64,000 bases of DNA from JBBRYB01 sp038238115 (GTDB lineage Bacteria; Actinomycetota; Actinomycetes; Propionibacteriales; Nocardioidaceae): NCBI GenBank assembly GCA_038238115.1, contig JBBRYB010000014.1, positions 34,597 to 98,596 on the forward strand. The letters run 5' to 3'. The position numbers were made by a program, and so were the translations under genes. The first letter of the stretch is position 1, and each line of letters starts with the position of its first letter. Positions 51,260-58,198 of this stretch are shown here, piece by piece. Under the pieces are notes generated by a model that saw nothing but the letters and a program-made list of their open reading frames with translations, was not told the DNA's origin and ran no database searches.

Positions 51260-52146
51260 GCTCCCATTGTGTCGTGCCGGCTCGGCCAACCGCAGCCGCA
51301 CCCGGGATGTGGGGCAAACGCCTCGTCGTCGGGATTGCCCACACCGGGCGGGACCTCGACCACCCGACCCCAGGTGTGCGGCCTGATCCGGCTCGCCCAC
51401 AGGGCGATCTCGTGTGTCGCCCAGGCCGCAACGAGTGTGGCGAGCACCTCGTCGCACGCGGCGGCATAGGCCGGTCTGGTTGCGGCCGAATCCAGCAGTG
51501 TCGGCCATGCCGGATCGCGCTCACGGCGGGCGCTGTCGACGCACCGTAGGCAGGCGGTCTCGCCCGGCAGCACGAACGGGCCCACGACGCCGACCAGGTC
51601 ACGGACATAGACCCACAGGTGCGGCTGGCTGCTGTGCATGACGGCGTCGGAGACACGCCGCTCCGGCTCCCGGTCGCTGGTCACGACCAAGACATCGGCC
51701 CGGCTCGGCCGGGTCACCGAGACGCGAGCGGCCTCGAGCAGTCGGCTCACCCGATCGGCCACCTGGCCCTGTCCGATGACGTGGACCCGGCACGCCGTAC
51801 GGTCGCGGGCGACGTCGCTGGCATCGCGGCCCGGGCCTGCCAACAGCGACCACGCCGACCAGGTGGCCTCCGGAACGCCGGGTGCTCGCCCGCATCCCTG
51901 GTCGACCACCGCGCCGGTCTCCACCAGCGTCGCGAGCGCCACCTCGGCCTCGGCCGCAGGCACACCGGCGGCGGTAACGGCCTGGACGACGCCGTACGCA
52001 TCCCGATACCCGTCGATGGCCGAGAGCACCGCTCGCAGCGCCGCGCTGTCCCCGATCGCGCCCACACCGGGCCACTCCAGGCCGAGTTGGATGGTGTACA
52101 CGTCACGGCGCAGAATCTGCAGGCCTGGGCGAAGCATGGGTCGCAT
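51256..52146 (-). CDS. ThiF-like/TOMM leader-binding-type protein
   Basis: A 296-residue protein resembling the E1-like part of azole-forming cyclodehydratases. An N-terminal winged-helix-like segment (LQILRRDVYTIQLG, typical of precursor-peptide recognition domains) is followed by a degenerate Rossmann region (RVHVIGQGQVADRV). A PFVLPGETACLRCVDSARRE motif is conserved in this group, and a GCGCGW ends the protein. No YcaO gene or precursor peptide is nearby. ATG 52146 follows GAGGAG at 7 nt. It is coupled to the ABC1 kinase gene, the Rv3196-Rv3197 pair in mycobacteria. Confidence 0.72.
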   Translation of the reverse strand: MRPMLRPGLQILRRDVYTIQLGLEWPGVGAIGDSAALRAVLSAIDGYRDAYGVVQAVTAAGVPAAEAEVALATLVETGAVVDQGCGRAPGVPEATWSAWSLLAGPGRDASDVARDRTACRVHVIGQGQVADRVSRLLEAARVSVTRPSRADVLVVTSDREPERRVSDAVMHSSQPHLWVYVRDLVGVVGPFVLPGETACLRCVDSARRERDPAWPTLLDSAATRPAYAAACDEVLATLVAAWATHEIALWASRIRPHTWGRVVEVPPGVGNPDDEAFAPHPGCGCGWPSRHDTMGA

Positions 52147-52336
52147 AGTGGGGCTCCTCGCGCGTCGTCGTCTGGGACGACAGCGTGCCCCACGCCGGGG
52201 GAGGTCGGGGGACGTCATCCACAAGGCAACGCCGAACTGGCGGCCGCTCAACAAACGTTTCGACCCCGAAGGCGCCGTCCGTGCAGGTGCGGGGAGGCGA
52301 CCTGGCGGTGCGCGGAGCCTCCCGACGGCCGGGGGG

Positions 52337-52495
52337 TCAGGCTTTGCCGAGGATGCGGTTCAGGTTCGTACCGCACACAGGGCAGGTGGCCTTGGCCATC
52401 CGGGTGCCCTTGTCGTTGACCCTCACCTCGCCACTCGCCTCGCGCTTGGCCTTGCACTTCACGCAGTAGAACTCGCCACTCCAGGTTTCCGCCAT
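52337..52495 (-). CDS. DUF5679 zinc-ribbon small protein
   Basis: A 52-residue protein, MAETWSGEFYCVKCKAK to NLNRILGKA. Two Cys pairs (YCVKC and CPVCG) form a zinc ribbon, and the sequence matches the conserved actinobacterial DUF5679 family of unknown function. ATG 52495 follows AAGGAGG. An upstream in-frame extension lacks conservation and passes through the ribosome-binding site. Confidence 0.87.
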   Translation of the reverse strand: MAETWSGEFYCVKCKAKREASGEVRVNDKGTRMAKATCPVCGTNLNRILGKA

Positions 52496-52697
52496 GACGG
52501 CCTCCTTGTCTATGTCACGGACGGTCAGCGGGGGCCCACCAACCGTTGGGTTTCGGTCGTCGCGACGGGGCATCCGCGAGGGAGCAGCCCGTCGGGTCAT
52601 GGTCGCCACTGCGGTGACCTCGCGTCACCCTACGGCAGCCAGGCCCGCCGAGTGAACCGGGAGCCGCCCGTGGCCGGTGCGTGTCGGGCTCAGACCT

Positions 52698-53291
52698 CTA
52701 GTCGTGATCGGGTTGTTGAGTCGCGAAGGGCAGCTCTTGGGGCGACCACTCGGCCGGAAGGGTTGACCCCTCGGCGGGGGCGAGGGATCGGGCGGCGGCC
52801 ACCCCCTCGAGGAAGCCGCGTGCGCGCTCGGTGAGCTCGTAGCGGTTGACCCACGCCCAGAAGTCGTCGCCGTGCCCGGGGATGAGCAGATGCGTCAGCT
52901 CGTGCAGGAGCACGTAGTCCACGACGTACGTCGGCATGGCCTTGAGTCGTGTGGACAGACGGATGGTGCGGTCGCTGGGTGTGCAGGAACCCCACCGGCT
53001 GTTCTGGTTGGTGACCCATCGCACCGACGTCGCCTCCACGCGGTCGTCCAAGTAGCGTGCGCAGAGCTGGCTCGCACGCAGTGTCAAGCCCTGGTCGGTG
53101 GGGCGGCGGCGACGCTCGGCCGAGGTAACCCGCTCGACCATGGTCGCGACCCACTCCCGCTCCTGCGACCGGCTCATCCGCGCGGGGATCATCACGACTA
53201 TCGTGTCGCCCTCGCGGTAGGCCGAGACCGTGCGGGTACGCCGACGCGACCGGCGCACGTCGACGCGCGCCTCAGGAGGCCCCGATGCCAT
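52698..53291 (-). CDS. M48/YgjP-type (DUF45) metallopeptidase
   Basis: A 197-residue predicted zinc peptidase. The active site is LLHELTHLLIPGHGDDFW (HExxH plus a downstream His), preceded by the family marker NQNSRWGSC. Substrate unknown. ATG 53291 is supported by TACCGT 6 nt upstream. The upstream in-frame reading to 53414 would begin inside the DnaA-box cluster region and is not preferred. Confidence 0.85.
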   Translation of the reverse strand: MASGPPEARVDVRRSRRRTRTVSAYREGDTIVVMIPARMSRSQEREWVATMVERVTSAERRRRPTDQGLTLRASQLCARYLDDRVEATSVRWVTNQNSRWGSCTPSDRTIRLSTRLKAMPTYVVDYVLLHELTHLLIPGHGDDFWAWVNRYELTERARGFLEGVAAARSLAPAEGSTLPAEWSPQELPFATQQPDHD

Positions 53292-53297
53292 GACGCC

Positions 53298-53303
53298 ACG
53301 GTA
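53298..53303 (-). promoter_or_regulatory. -10 hexamer TACCGT for the M48-type gene
   Basis: On the minus strand TACCGT ends 6 nt before ATG 53291. Confidence 0.45.
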
Positions 53304-53358
53304 ACGGCTGGCTGGTGACGCCACGGATATCCACCTCGACGAGGGTCGACCTTTTCTT

Positions 53359-53511
53359 TTGTCCACAGACTGTTCACCCGCTTCGGTGCAGGTCACAGCG
53401 GCACGGTGACACAAAGTAAGGAGACTGATACACAGGCCGGCCGTGAGTTATCCACCGGTTCTCCACAGCGGCCACGACGACGTCCCCAAGGGGTCCACAA
53501 CCTTGTCCACA
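53359..53511. promoter_or_regulatory. Cluster of DnaA-box-like nonamers
   Basis: The 386 bp between 53292 and 53677 hold no convincing gene. They contain TTGTCCACA twice (53359-53367, 53503-53511), TTATCCACC (53448-53456), TTCTCCACA (53459-53467) and GGGTCCACA (53491-53499), all on the plus strand. TTGTCCACA is the preferred DnaA box of high-G+C actinobacteria. No dnaA or dnaN is near, so this is not expected to be oriC; a DnaA-titrating or regulatory site is possible. Confidence 0.5.
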
Positions 53512-53677
53512 GGGGTGGACGACGGTACGTTGACGGATGTCGGGGGCGACCTCTAGCGTCGGTTCATCGATGGGGTCCCGAGGGTGCCGGAGCCGTTCGC
53601 AAGGGGAAGGCGAACAGCTCAGGCCCCTCGGGACCTCAATCGGCGCACCCGCATCCCGCCTGTCGTGAACCAGTCGG

Positions 53678-54217
53678 TCAGAGTTCTCGCGACGCGTCGA
53701 TGAGCTCGCGCAGGCCCGCATCGAGCCCGGCCGGCAATGCATCCCGGGGGAACCAGCGCACGTCCAGAGACTCGTCGCTCGCCACTCCGGCCGCTCCGGT
53801 CGGCGCCGCGGCGACATAGCGCACGTCGAGATGGTGCGCGGGCCGGATCGGGCCGCACCACACCTCGTGTACGTCGAGCTGGGCCGGCTGCTCGCCGACC
53901 AGGACCAGCCCTTCGACGCCGGACTCCTCGACCGCTTCGCGTAACGCCGCCTCGGCCAGGGTCGCGTCGTCCGGTTCGCAATGCCCGCCGAACTGCATCC
54001 AGATCCGATATCGGCCGTGCAGGTTGAGCAGCACGCGCTCCCGGTCATCGCTGACGACGAGGGCGCTGGCGGTGAGGTGATCGGGATGGCAGTGGCGGCT
54101 CATGGCGTCCGGATGGTCACCGAGGTGGTCGAGGTACGTCTGCCGCAGCTCGCGCTGCCGCTTGTGCGGCGGCTCCCAGCGCTGCAGAGTCCGTACGGCG
54201 TTGGCGTGCAAGCTCAC
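53678..54217 (-). CDS. NUDIX hydrolase
   Basis: A 179-residue Nudix protein. The box reads GGHCEPDDATLAEAALREAV then EESGV, with the metal-binding glutamates intact. The N-terminal 45 residues are a helical extension (LRQTYLDHLGDHPDAMSRHC) seen in the actinobacterial group that lies beside the DUF2342 protease-like gene. Substrate unknown. Its ATG overlaps the stop of the zinc-metalloprotease-like gene by ATGA (54214-54217). Confidence 0.86.
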   Translation of the reverse strand: MSLHANAVRTLQRWEPPHKRQRELRQTYLDHLGDHPDAMSRHCHPDHLTASALVVSDDRERVLLNLHGRYRIWMQFGGHCEPDDATLAEAALREAVEESGVEGLVLVGEQPAQLDVHEVWCGPIRPAHHLDVRYVAAAPTGAAGVASDESLDVRWFPRDALPAGLDAGLRELIDASREL

Positions 54218-55704
54218 CCTTCGTGCTCGGCTGACGGCTCACCCGTCGCATCGTCGCCGTCGCCGGTGCCGGTGCCGGTGCCGGTGCCGGCGGTCGTGTC
54301 GGTCCCGGTGGTCGTGTCGGTCTCGCTGGGCACCCCGGCGTCCTTGACAACCGGGTGGTCGGCCACGGTGTCGCTCTCAGGTGGGGCCTCTGTGGCGCTG
54401 TCGTCATCAGTGAGGAGTGCGGTGAGCGCGGCATCGAACGCGGCCGAGTCCACGTCGACGTCGTCGGCCTCGCGGGTGCGCTCGGCGAAGGCCAGCGGAT
54501 CGTCGAGGTCGGCAGCAGTCGGCAGCAGGTCGCGATGCGCCCAGACCGCGTCGCGAGCGGCGGCGCCCTCCGCGGCGCGCAGCGCGCCCCACAGCGCCGA
54601 GGCGTCGCGAAGCCGGCGGGGCCGGAGCTCGAGCCCGACCAGTGCCGCGAACGTCGCCTCAGCGGGACCGCCGGTCGCGCGGCGGCGACGGATGGCCTCG
54701 CGCAGTGCCGGCGCCTGCGGCATCGCCTTCTCGGTTGCCTGGCCGACGACCTCGTCCACCCAGCCCTCGACCAGCGCGAGGGTCGTCTCGAGGCGGGTAA
54801 GCGCGGCCTGCTGCGCCGGTGTCTGCTCCAGGTCGAAGAGGCCGCCGGACAGGGCCTCCTGCACGGCCTCCATGTTGGTGGGGTCCAGGCTGCGCATGCT
54901 CTCCTCGATCGACGATGTGTCGATGGTGATCCCGCGGCCGTAGTCCTCGATGGCCGCGAAGAGATGGCCACGGAGCCAGGGGGCGTGGCTGTAGAGCCGC
55001 TGGTGGGCACATTCGCGCAGCACGAGGTAGAGGAGCACGTCGTCGTCGTCGATCTCGAGGCCCTGGCTGAAGGTGGTTGCGTTGCTGACGACGACGGCCG
55101 GCCTGCCCTCGGGGCCGACCGGGAAGCCGATGTCGGTCGCCGACACCACCTCCTGCGACAGCCCCCCGATGGCCTGCCCGATCTGCTGGCTGAACATGGC
55201 GCTGCCGATCTGGTTGAGCATGCCCAGCATCGGGCCAGCCATCGCCCGCGCTTCGTTGGGAAGGGCGTTGCCCATCGCGGCGACGACGCTCTCAGCTACC
55301 GGTTCGACGAGCTGCTGCCATACAGGCATGCTCACCTCGACCCACTGGGCACGGCTCCACGCCTCGACGCTGCTGACTGCGGAGGGAAGTTCGGTGGCGC
55401 CGTCCAGCCAGTGCTCGGCCAGTCGCGCGACGTCCTGCAGCCGGGAGCGGTCACCCGCGTCGGGGGAACGGTCAGTGCCCTGCGCGACCACCTTCCGCGC
55501 CAGGTCCCGGGTGAACTCCCAGTTGACCGCCCCCTCGTGCGGAGCGAAGAGGCGCTGCAGCTGGCCGAACATGGCCTGGATACCGCCCGCGTCGCCGCCG
55601 GCAAGGCTGCCGAACATCTGCTCGAAGGGAGTCCCGGCGAAGGGGTTCTGCGGCGTACGATCCGGAAGGTCGTCGCCGCTGCTGTCGGAGGGGAGATCTG
55701 CCAT
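54214..55704 (-). CDS. DUF2342 zinc-metalloprotease-like protein
   Basis: A 496-residue protein of the actinobacterial DUF2342 family. The N-terminal part is Gly/Phe-rich (NPFAGTPFEQMFGSL), the core is helical, and a tail of about 70 residues is a Gly/Thr/Asp repeat (DTTTGTDTTAGTGTGTGTG). The region expected to hold a zinc motif reads LRECAHQRLYSHAPWL, with R-E-x-x-H rather than H-E-x-x-H, so catalytic activity is doubtful. The start ATG 55704 is 6 nt after TAGGTT. Its homologue Rv3195 occupies the same place. Confidence 0.82.
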   Translation of the reverse strand: MADLPSDSSGDDLPDRTPQNPFAGTPFEQMFGSLAGGDAGGIQAMFGQLQRLFAPHEGAVNWEFTRDLARKVVAQGTDRSPDAGDRSRLQDVARLAEHWLDGATELPSAVSSVEAWSRAQWVEVSMPVWQQLVEPVAESVVAAMGNALPNEARAMAGPMLGMLNQIGSAMFSQQIGQAIGGLSQEVVSATDIGFPVGPEGRPAVVVSNATTFSQGLEIDDDDVLLYLVLRECAHQRLYSHAPWLRGHLFAAIEDYGRGITIDTSSIEESMRSLDPTNMEAVQEALSGGLFDLEQTPAQQAALTRLETTLALVEGWVDEVVGQATEKAMPQAPALREAIRRRRATGGPAEATFAALVGLELRPRRLRDASALWGALRAAEGAAARDAVWAHRDLLPTAADLDDPLAFAERTREADDVDVDSAAFDAALTALLTDDDSATEAPPESDTVADHPVVKDAGVPSETDTTTGTDTTAGTGTGTGTGDGDDATGEPSAEHEG

Positions 55705-55710
55705 ACCTCA

Positions 55711-55716
55711 AACCTA
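55711..55716 (-). promoter_or_regulatory. -10 hexamer TAGGTT for the DUF2342 operon
   Basis: On the minus strand TAGGTT ends 6 nt before ATG 55704. Confidence 0.45.
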
Positions 55717-55782
55717 CGCGGCCCGCACCCACGGTCGAAGCTTGCGCCGGACAGACATGTGTCAGCCCCGCCCGAACGAGCC

Positions 55783-55788
55783 TACAGT
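55783..55788 (+). promoter_or_regulatory. -10 hexamer TACAGT for moaE
   Basis: TACAGT ends 7 nt before GTG 55796. It faces away from the DUF2342 promoter 66 bp to the left. Confidence 0.45.
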
Positions 55789-55795
55789 GGGTGTT

Positions 55796-56221
55796 GTGAC
55801 CGACGTCATCCGCCTGCTGGACCTCCGAGAGACGCCGTTGTCCGTCGGCGAGGTGTACGACGCCGTGCAGGACCCGGCCGTGGGTGGTATCGCGCTCTTC
55901 GTCGGCACCGTGCGCGACCATGACGTCGGCAAGGGCGTGACGCAGCTTGACTACAGCAGCCACCCGAGCGCGCCGGTGGTGCTGCGCGAGATGGCGGGAG
56001 AGACCGTGGCGAAGTTCCACGTCGTCAGCCTCGCCGCCGTGCACCGCGTCGGTGCGCTGGCCGTCGGAGACATCGCCGTGATCGTCGCCGTGGGATGTGC
56101 GCACCGGTCGGAGGCGTTCGCGGCGTCGCGGCACCTGATCGACGAGCTGAAGGCCAGGGTGCCGATCTGGAAGCACCAGAGCTTTACCGACGGCGATGAA
56201 GAATGGGTAGGCACGCCGTAG
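55796..56221 (+). CDS. moaE: Molybdopterin synthase catalytic subunit MoaE
   Basis: A 141-residue subunit that transfers sulfur from MoaD thiocarboxylate to precursor Z in molybdenum-cofactor synthesis. Family motifs are FVGTVRDHDVGKGVTQLDY, CAHRSEAF and VPIWKHQSF, the last carrying the catalytic Lys. The start is GTG 55796, supported by TACAGT at 7 nt. MoaD is not encoded here; MoeZ (35483) could activate it. Confidence 0.93.
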   Translation: MTDVIRLLDLRETPLSVGEVYDAVQDPAVGGIALFVGTVRDHDVGKGVTQLDYSSHPSAPVVLREMAGETVAKFHVVSLAAVHRVGALAVGDIAVIVAVGCAHRSEAFAASRHLIDELKARVPIWKHQSFTDGDEEWVGTP

Positions 56222-56283
56222 TGGCGAGCAGGCCAGGCGGGGTTGCCCACGTACCCTGATCTGAGTCGATCGCGGAGGTGCGC

Positions 56284-56544
56284 ATGCAGGTCTTGTGGTG
56301 GCTCGCGCCTCCACTGGCGGCGACACTGCTGGCCATGGTGTGGGTGGCGTGGACAGGACGTGAGCGCGACGACGTACGCCGAGACGACTCCGACGAAGCG
56401 CTCGCGCGGATGCAGGAGGCGCTGAGCCGACCGGCGCCACGTGGGGCCCCACCGCTCCCGACCAGGCCTGTCGAGCCGACGCATGGGGTCGCCATCCGCC
56501 GCTCCGCGGCGCGGTCGGCACCCGCGCGTGACGGTCACCGGTGA
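56284..56544 (+). CDS. Small membrane protein upstream of the PDZ protease
   Basis: An 86-residue protein. One N-terminal transmembrane helix (VLWWLAPPLAATLLAMVWVAW) is followed by a charged, Pro/Arg-rich tail. GGAGGTG (56274-56280) lies just before ATG 56284; GTG 56278 would overlap that motif. Similar short proteins precede the PDZ/S16 gene in other actinobacteria. Function unknown. The 10-bp gap to the PDZ gene suggests an operon. Confidence 0.68.
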   Translation: MQVLWWLAPPLAATLLAMVWVAWTGRERDDVRRDDSDEALARMQEALSRPAPRGAPPLPTRPVEPTHGVAIRRSAARSAPARDGHR

Positions 56545-56554
56545 CGTTATCGCC

Positions 56555-57610
56555 ATGACGCGCAAGTCAGCGGCGCTGACCGTCGCCGCGCTGACGCTGA
56601 TCGCGCTCGTCTGTGTGGCCGTGCTGGTGCCCGTTCCGTACGTCGTTTTGTCACCCGGCATCACCGAGAACACGCTGGGCGCCTTCCACGGCAAGGCCGT
56701 CATCTCGATCACGGGACACAAGACCTACCCGACCACGGGCCATCTTGACCTGACGACCGTGTCCGTCACCTCGCCGGACTCGAAGCCACGGCTGCCCGAC
56801 ATCTTGTCCGCGTGGTGGAACACCGATGAGATCGTGCTTCCGCGTGACGTGATCTACCCGCCGGACCAGTCGGTCGACACCGTCAACAAGCAGAACCAGA
56901 CGCAGATGCTCGGCTCGCAGTCGTCCGCGATCGCGGTAGGGCTGGAGGCGGCCGGCATCGACGCGGTCAAGGTCACGGTCGCCGAGCCACCGGCGAAGGA
57001 CTCGCCTGCTGCCGGGCTCATCCGCAAGGGCGACGAGGTCGTCTCCGTCGACGGAGCCCGGGTGACGTCCTCGGCGGACGTAGTCTCCACAGTCAGCGCG
57101 CTGGCTCCCGGCTCGCGGGTGCGGATCGGGATCGTCCGCGGCGGGTCACACCGCACCGTCGTTGTGACGACCGAGCCGGACCCTGGCGACAACACGATGT
57201 CCCGGATCGGGGTCTCGGTCACCACCGCGCTCGACCCGCCGTTCGACGTCAACATCGACCTCGGTCAGGACATCGGGGGTCCCAGTGCCGGTCTGATGTT
57301 CTCCCTCGGTATCTACGACAAGCTGACTCCCGGCTCGCTGAGCGGCGGCAAGTTCGTTGCTGGGACTGGCACCATCGACGTGTCCGGCGCCGTCGGACCG
57401 ATCGGCGGCATCCAGCAGAAGATCGCGGGCGCCTACGCCAACGGCGCGACGATCTTCCTCGTTCCTGCCGGCGACTGCCAGGAGGCGGTCGGCTCCGACC
57501 TCGCCGGCAGCGTCGAGCTCGTCAAGGTGTCGACCATCGACGACGCGATCGGTGCGTTGGCGTCCCTGACCGGCAGCTCCGAGCGCGCCGTCCCGCGGTG
57601 TGCGCCGTGA
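56555..57610 (+). CDS. Membrane-anchored PDZ/Lon-type (S16) protease
   Basis: A 351-residue protease with an N-terminal transmembrane helix (ALTVAALTLIALVCVAVLVP). A PDZ domain lies at about 145-215 (GLIRKGDEVVSVDGARV) and a Lon-like catalytic domain at the C-terminus. The Ser-Lys dyad is S244 (GGPSAGLMF) and K289 (GGIQQKIAGAY). It has no ATPase domain, like Bacillus YlbL and Rv3194c. ATG 56555 is preferred; GTG 56528 is possible. Its stop overlaps the next start as GTGA. Confidence 0.89.
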   Translation: MTRKSAALTVAALTLIALVCVAVLVPVPYVVLSPGITENTLGAFHGKAVISITGHKTYPTTGHLDLTTVSVTSPDSKPRLPDILSAWWNTDEIVLPRDVIYPPDQSVDTVNKQNQTQMLGSQSSAIAVGLEAAGIDAVKVTVAEPPAKDSPAAGLIRKGDEVVSVDGARVTSSADVVSTVSALAPGSRVRIGIVRGGSHRTVVVTTEPDPGDNTMSRIGVSVTTALDPPFDVNIDLGQDIGGPSAGLMFSLGIYDKLTPGSLSGGKFVAGTGTIDVSGAVGPIGGIQQKIAGAYANGATIFLVPAGDCQEAVGSDLAGSVELVKVSTIDDAIGALASLTGSSERAVPRCAP

Positions 57611-58149
57611 GCGAGGCAGGAGACGGGCTCTCCGAGCAGGCCCTGGCCCTCAGGATCGCCGTGGTCGAGGTCGAGCAGCATGCAAGCCACGCGGGCTGGG
57701 ACCAGCCGGCGCGGCTGTTTGCCTTGGTACCGACTGCGGAGCTCGCCGCAGCCGAGCCGGAGCTCGCGGCCGAGCTCGGGCTCAGCGTCGGGACGGGCGA
57801 GCTGATCACTTCGGTGGAGCAGGAACTCGACGACCAGTCCGGCTCGTTGGAACAGTTGCTGGCCGGCATCACATGGCCGGACGGGGTCGTCGGCACGCTG
57901 GCGGTGGTCGAGCGACTCGTGCTTCCGCCCGCGGCGGAGGCCGACGTACCCGGGGATACGAAGGCGGCGTCGGTGTTCGCCGCCCAGCATCCGCGTCGAG
58001 AGGAGGTGAGGATCGCAGCCGGCGTGTTGCGATCGGGTGAGAGGCACTGCGTGGTGCGGTTGAGGTCCCACGACAGCGACGACGCGCTGATCCACGGACC
58101 CGACGTGGTCCCCGGCCTGGTCGAGGCGCTGCGTGAGACGCTGGTGTAG
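57607..58149 (+). CDS. PPA1309-family protein
   Basis: A 180-residue cytoplasmic protein of the actinobacterial PPA1309 family, function unknown. Conserved segments are VEVEQHASHAGWDQPARLFALV near the N-terminus and HCVVRLRSHDSDD, GPDVVPGLVEALRETL near the C-terminus. It has no membrane helix. GTG 57607 overlaps the PDZ gene stop by 4 bp, so it is co-translated with that protease and precedes the UPF0182 gene by 49 bp. Confidence 0.85.
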   Translation: MSEAGDGLSEQALALRIAVVEVEQHASHAGWDQPARLFALVPTAELAAAEPELAAELGLSVGTGELITSVEQELDDQSGSLEQLLAGITWPDGVVGTLAVVERLVLPPAAEADVPGDTKAASVFAAQHPRREEVRIAAGVLRSGERHCVVRLRSHDSDDALIHGPDVVPGLVEALRETLV

Positions 58150-58198
58150 TGGTGGGAGCCGGGGAGCCGCGAGCCGGCCGGCGATGTGAAGGAGTCAC

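Noticed and set aside
53292..53677. Chromosomal origin oriC
   Set aside because: DnaA-like boxes are present, but dnaA, dnaN and an AT-rich unwinding region are absent.
53406..53819. Plus-strand ORF of 137 codons over the DnaA-box cluster
   Set aside because: No ribosome-binding site of note, no family resemblance, and its second half is antisense to the NUDIX gene.
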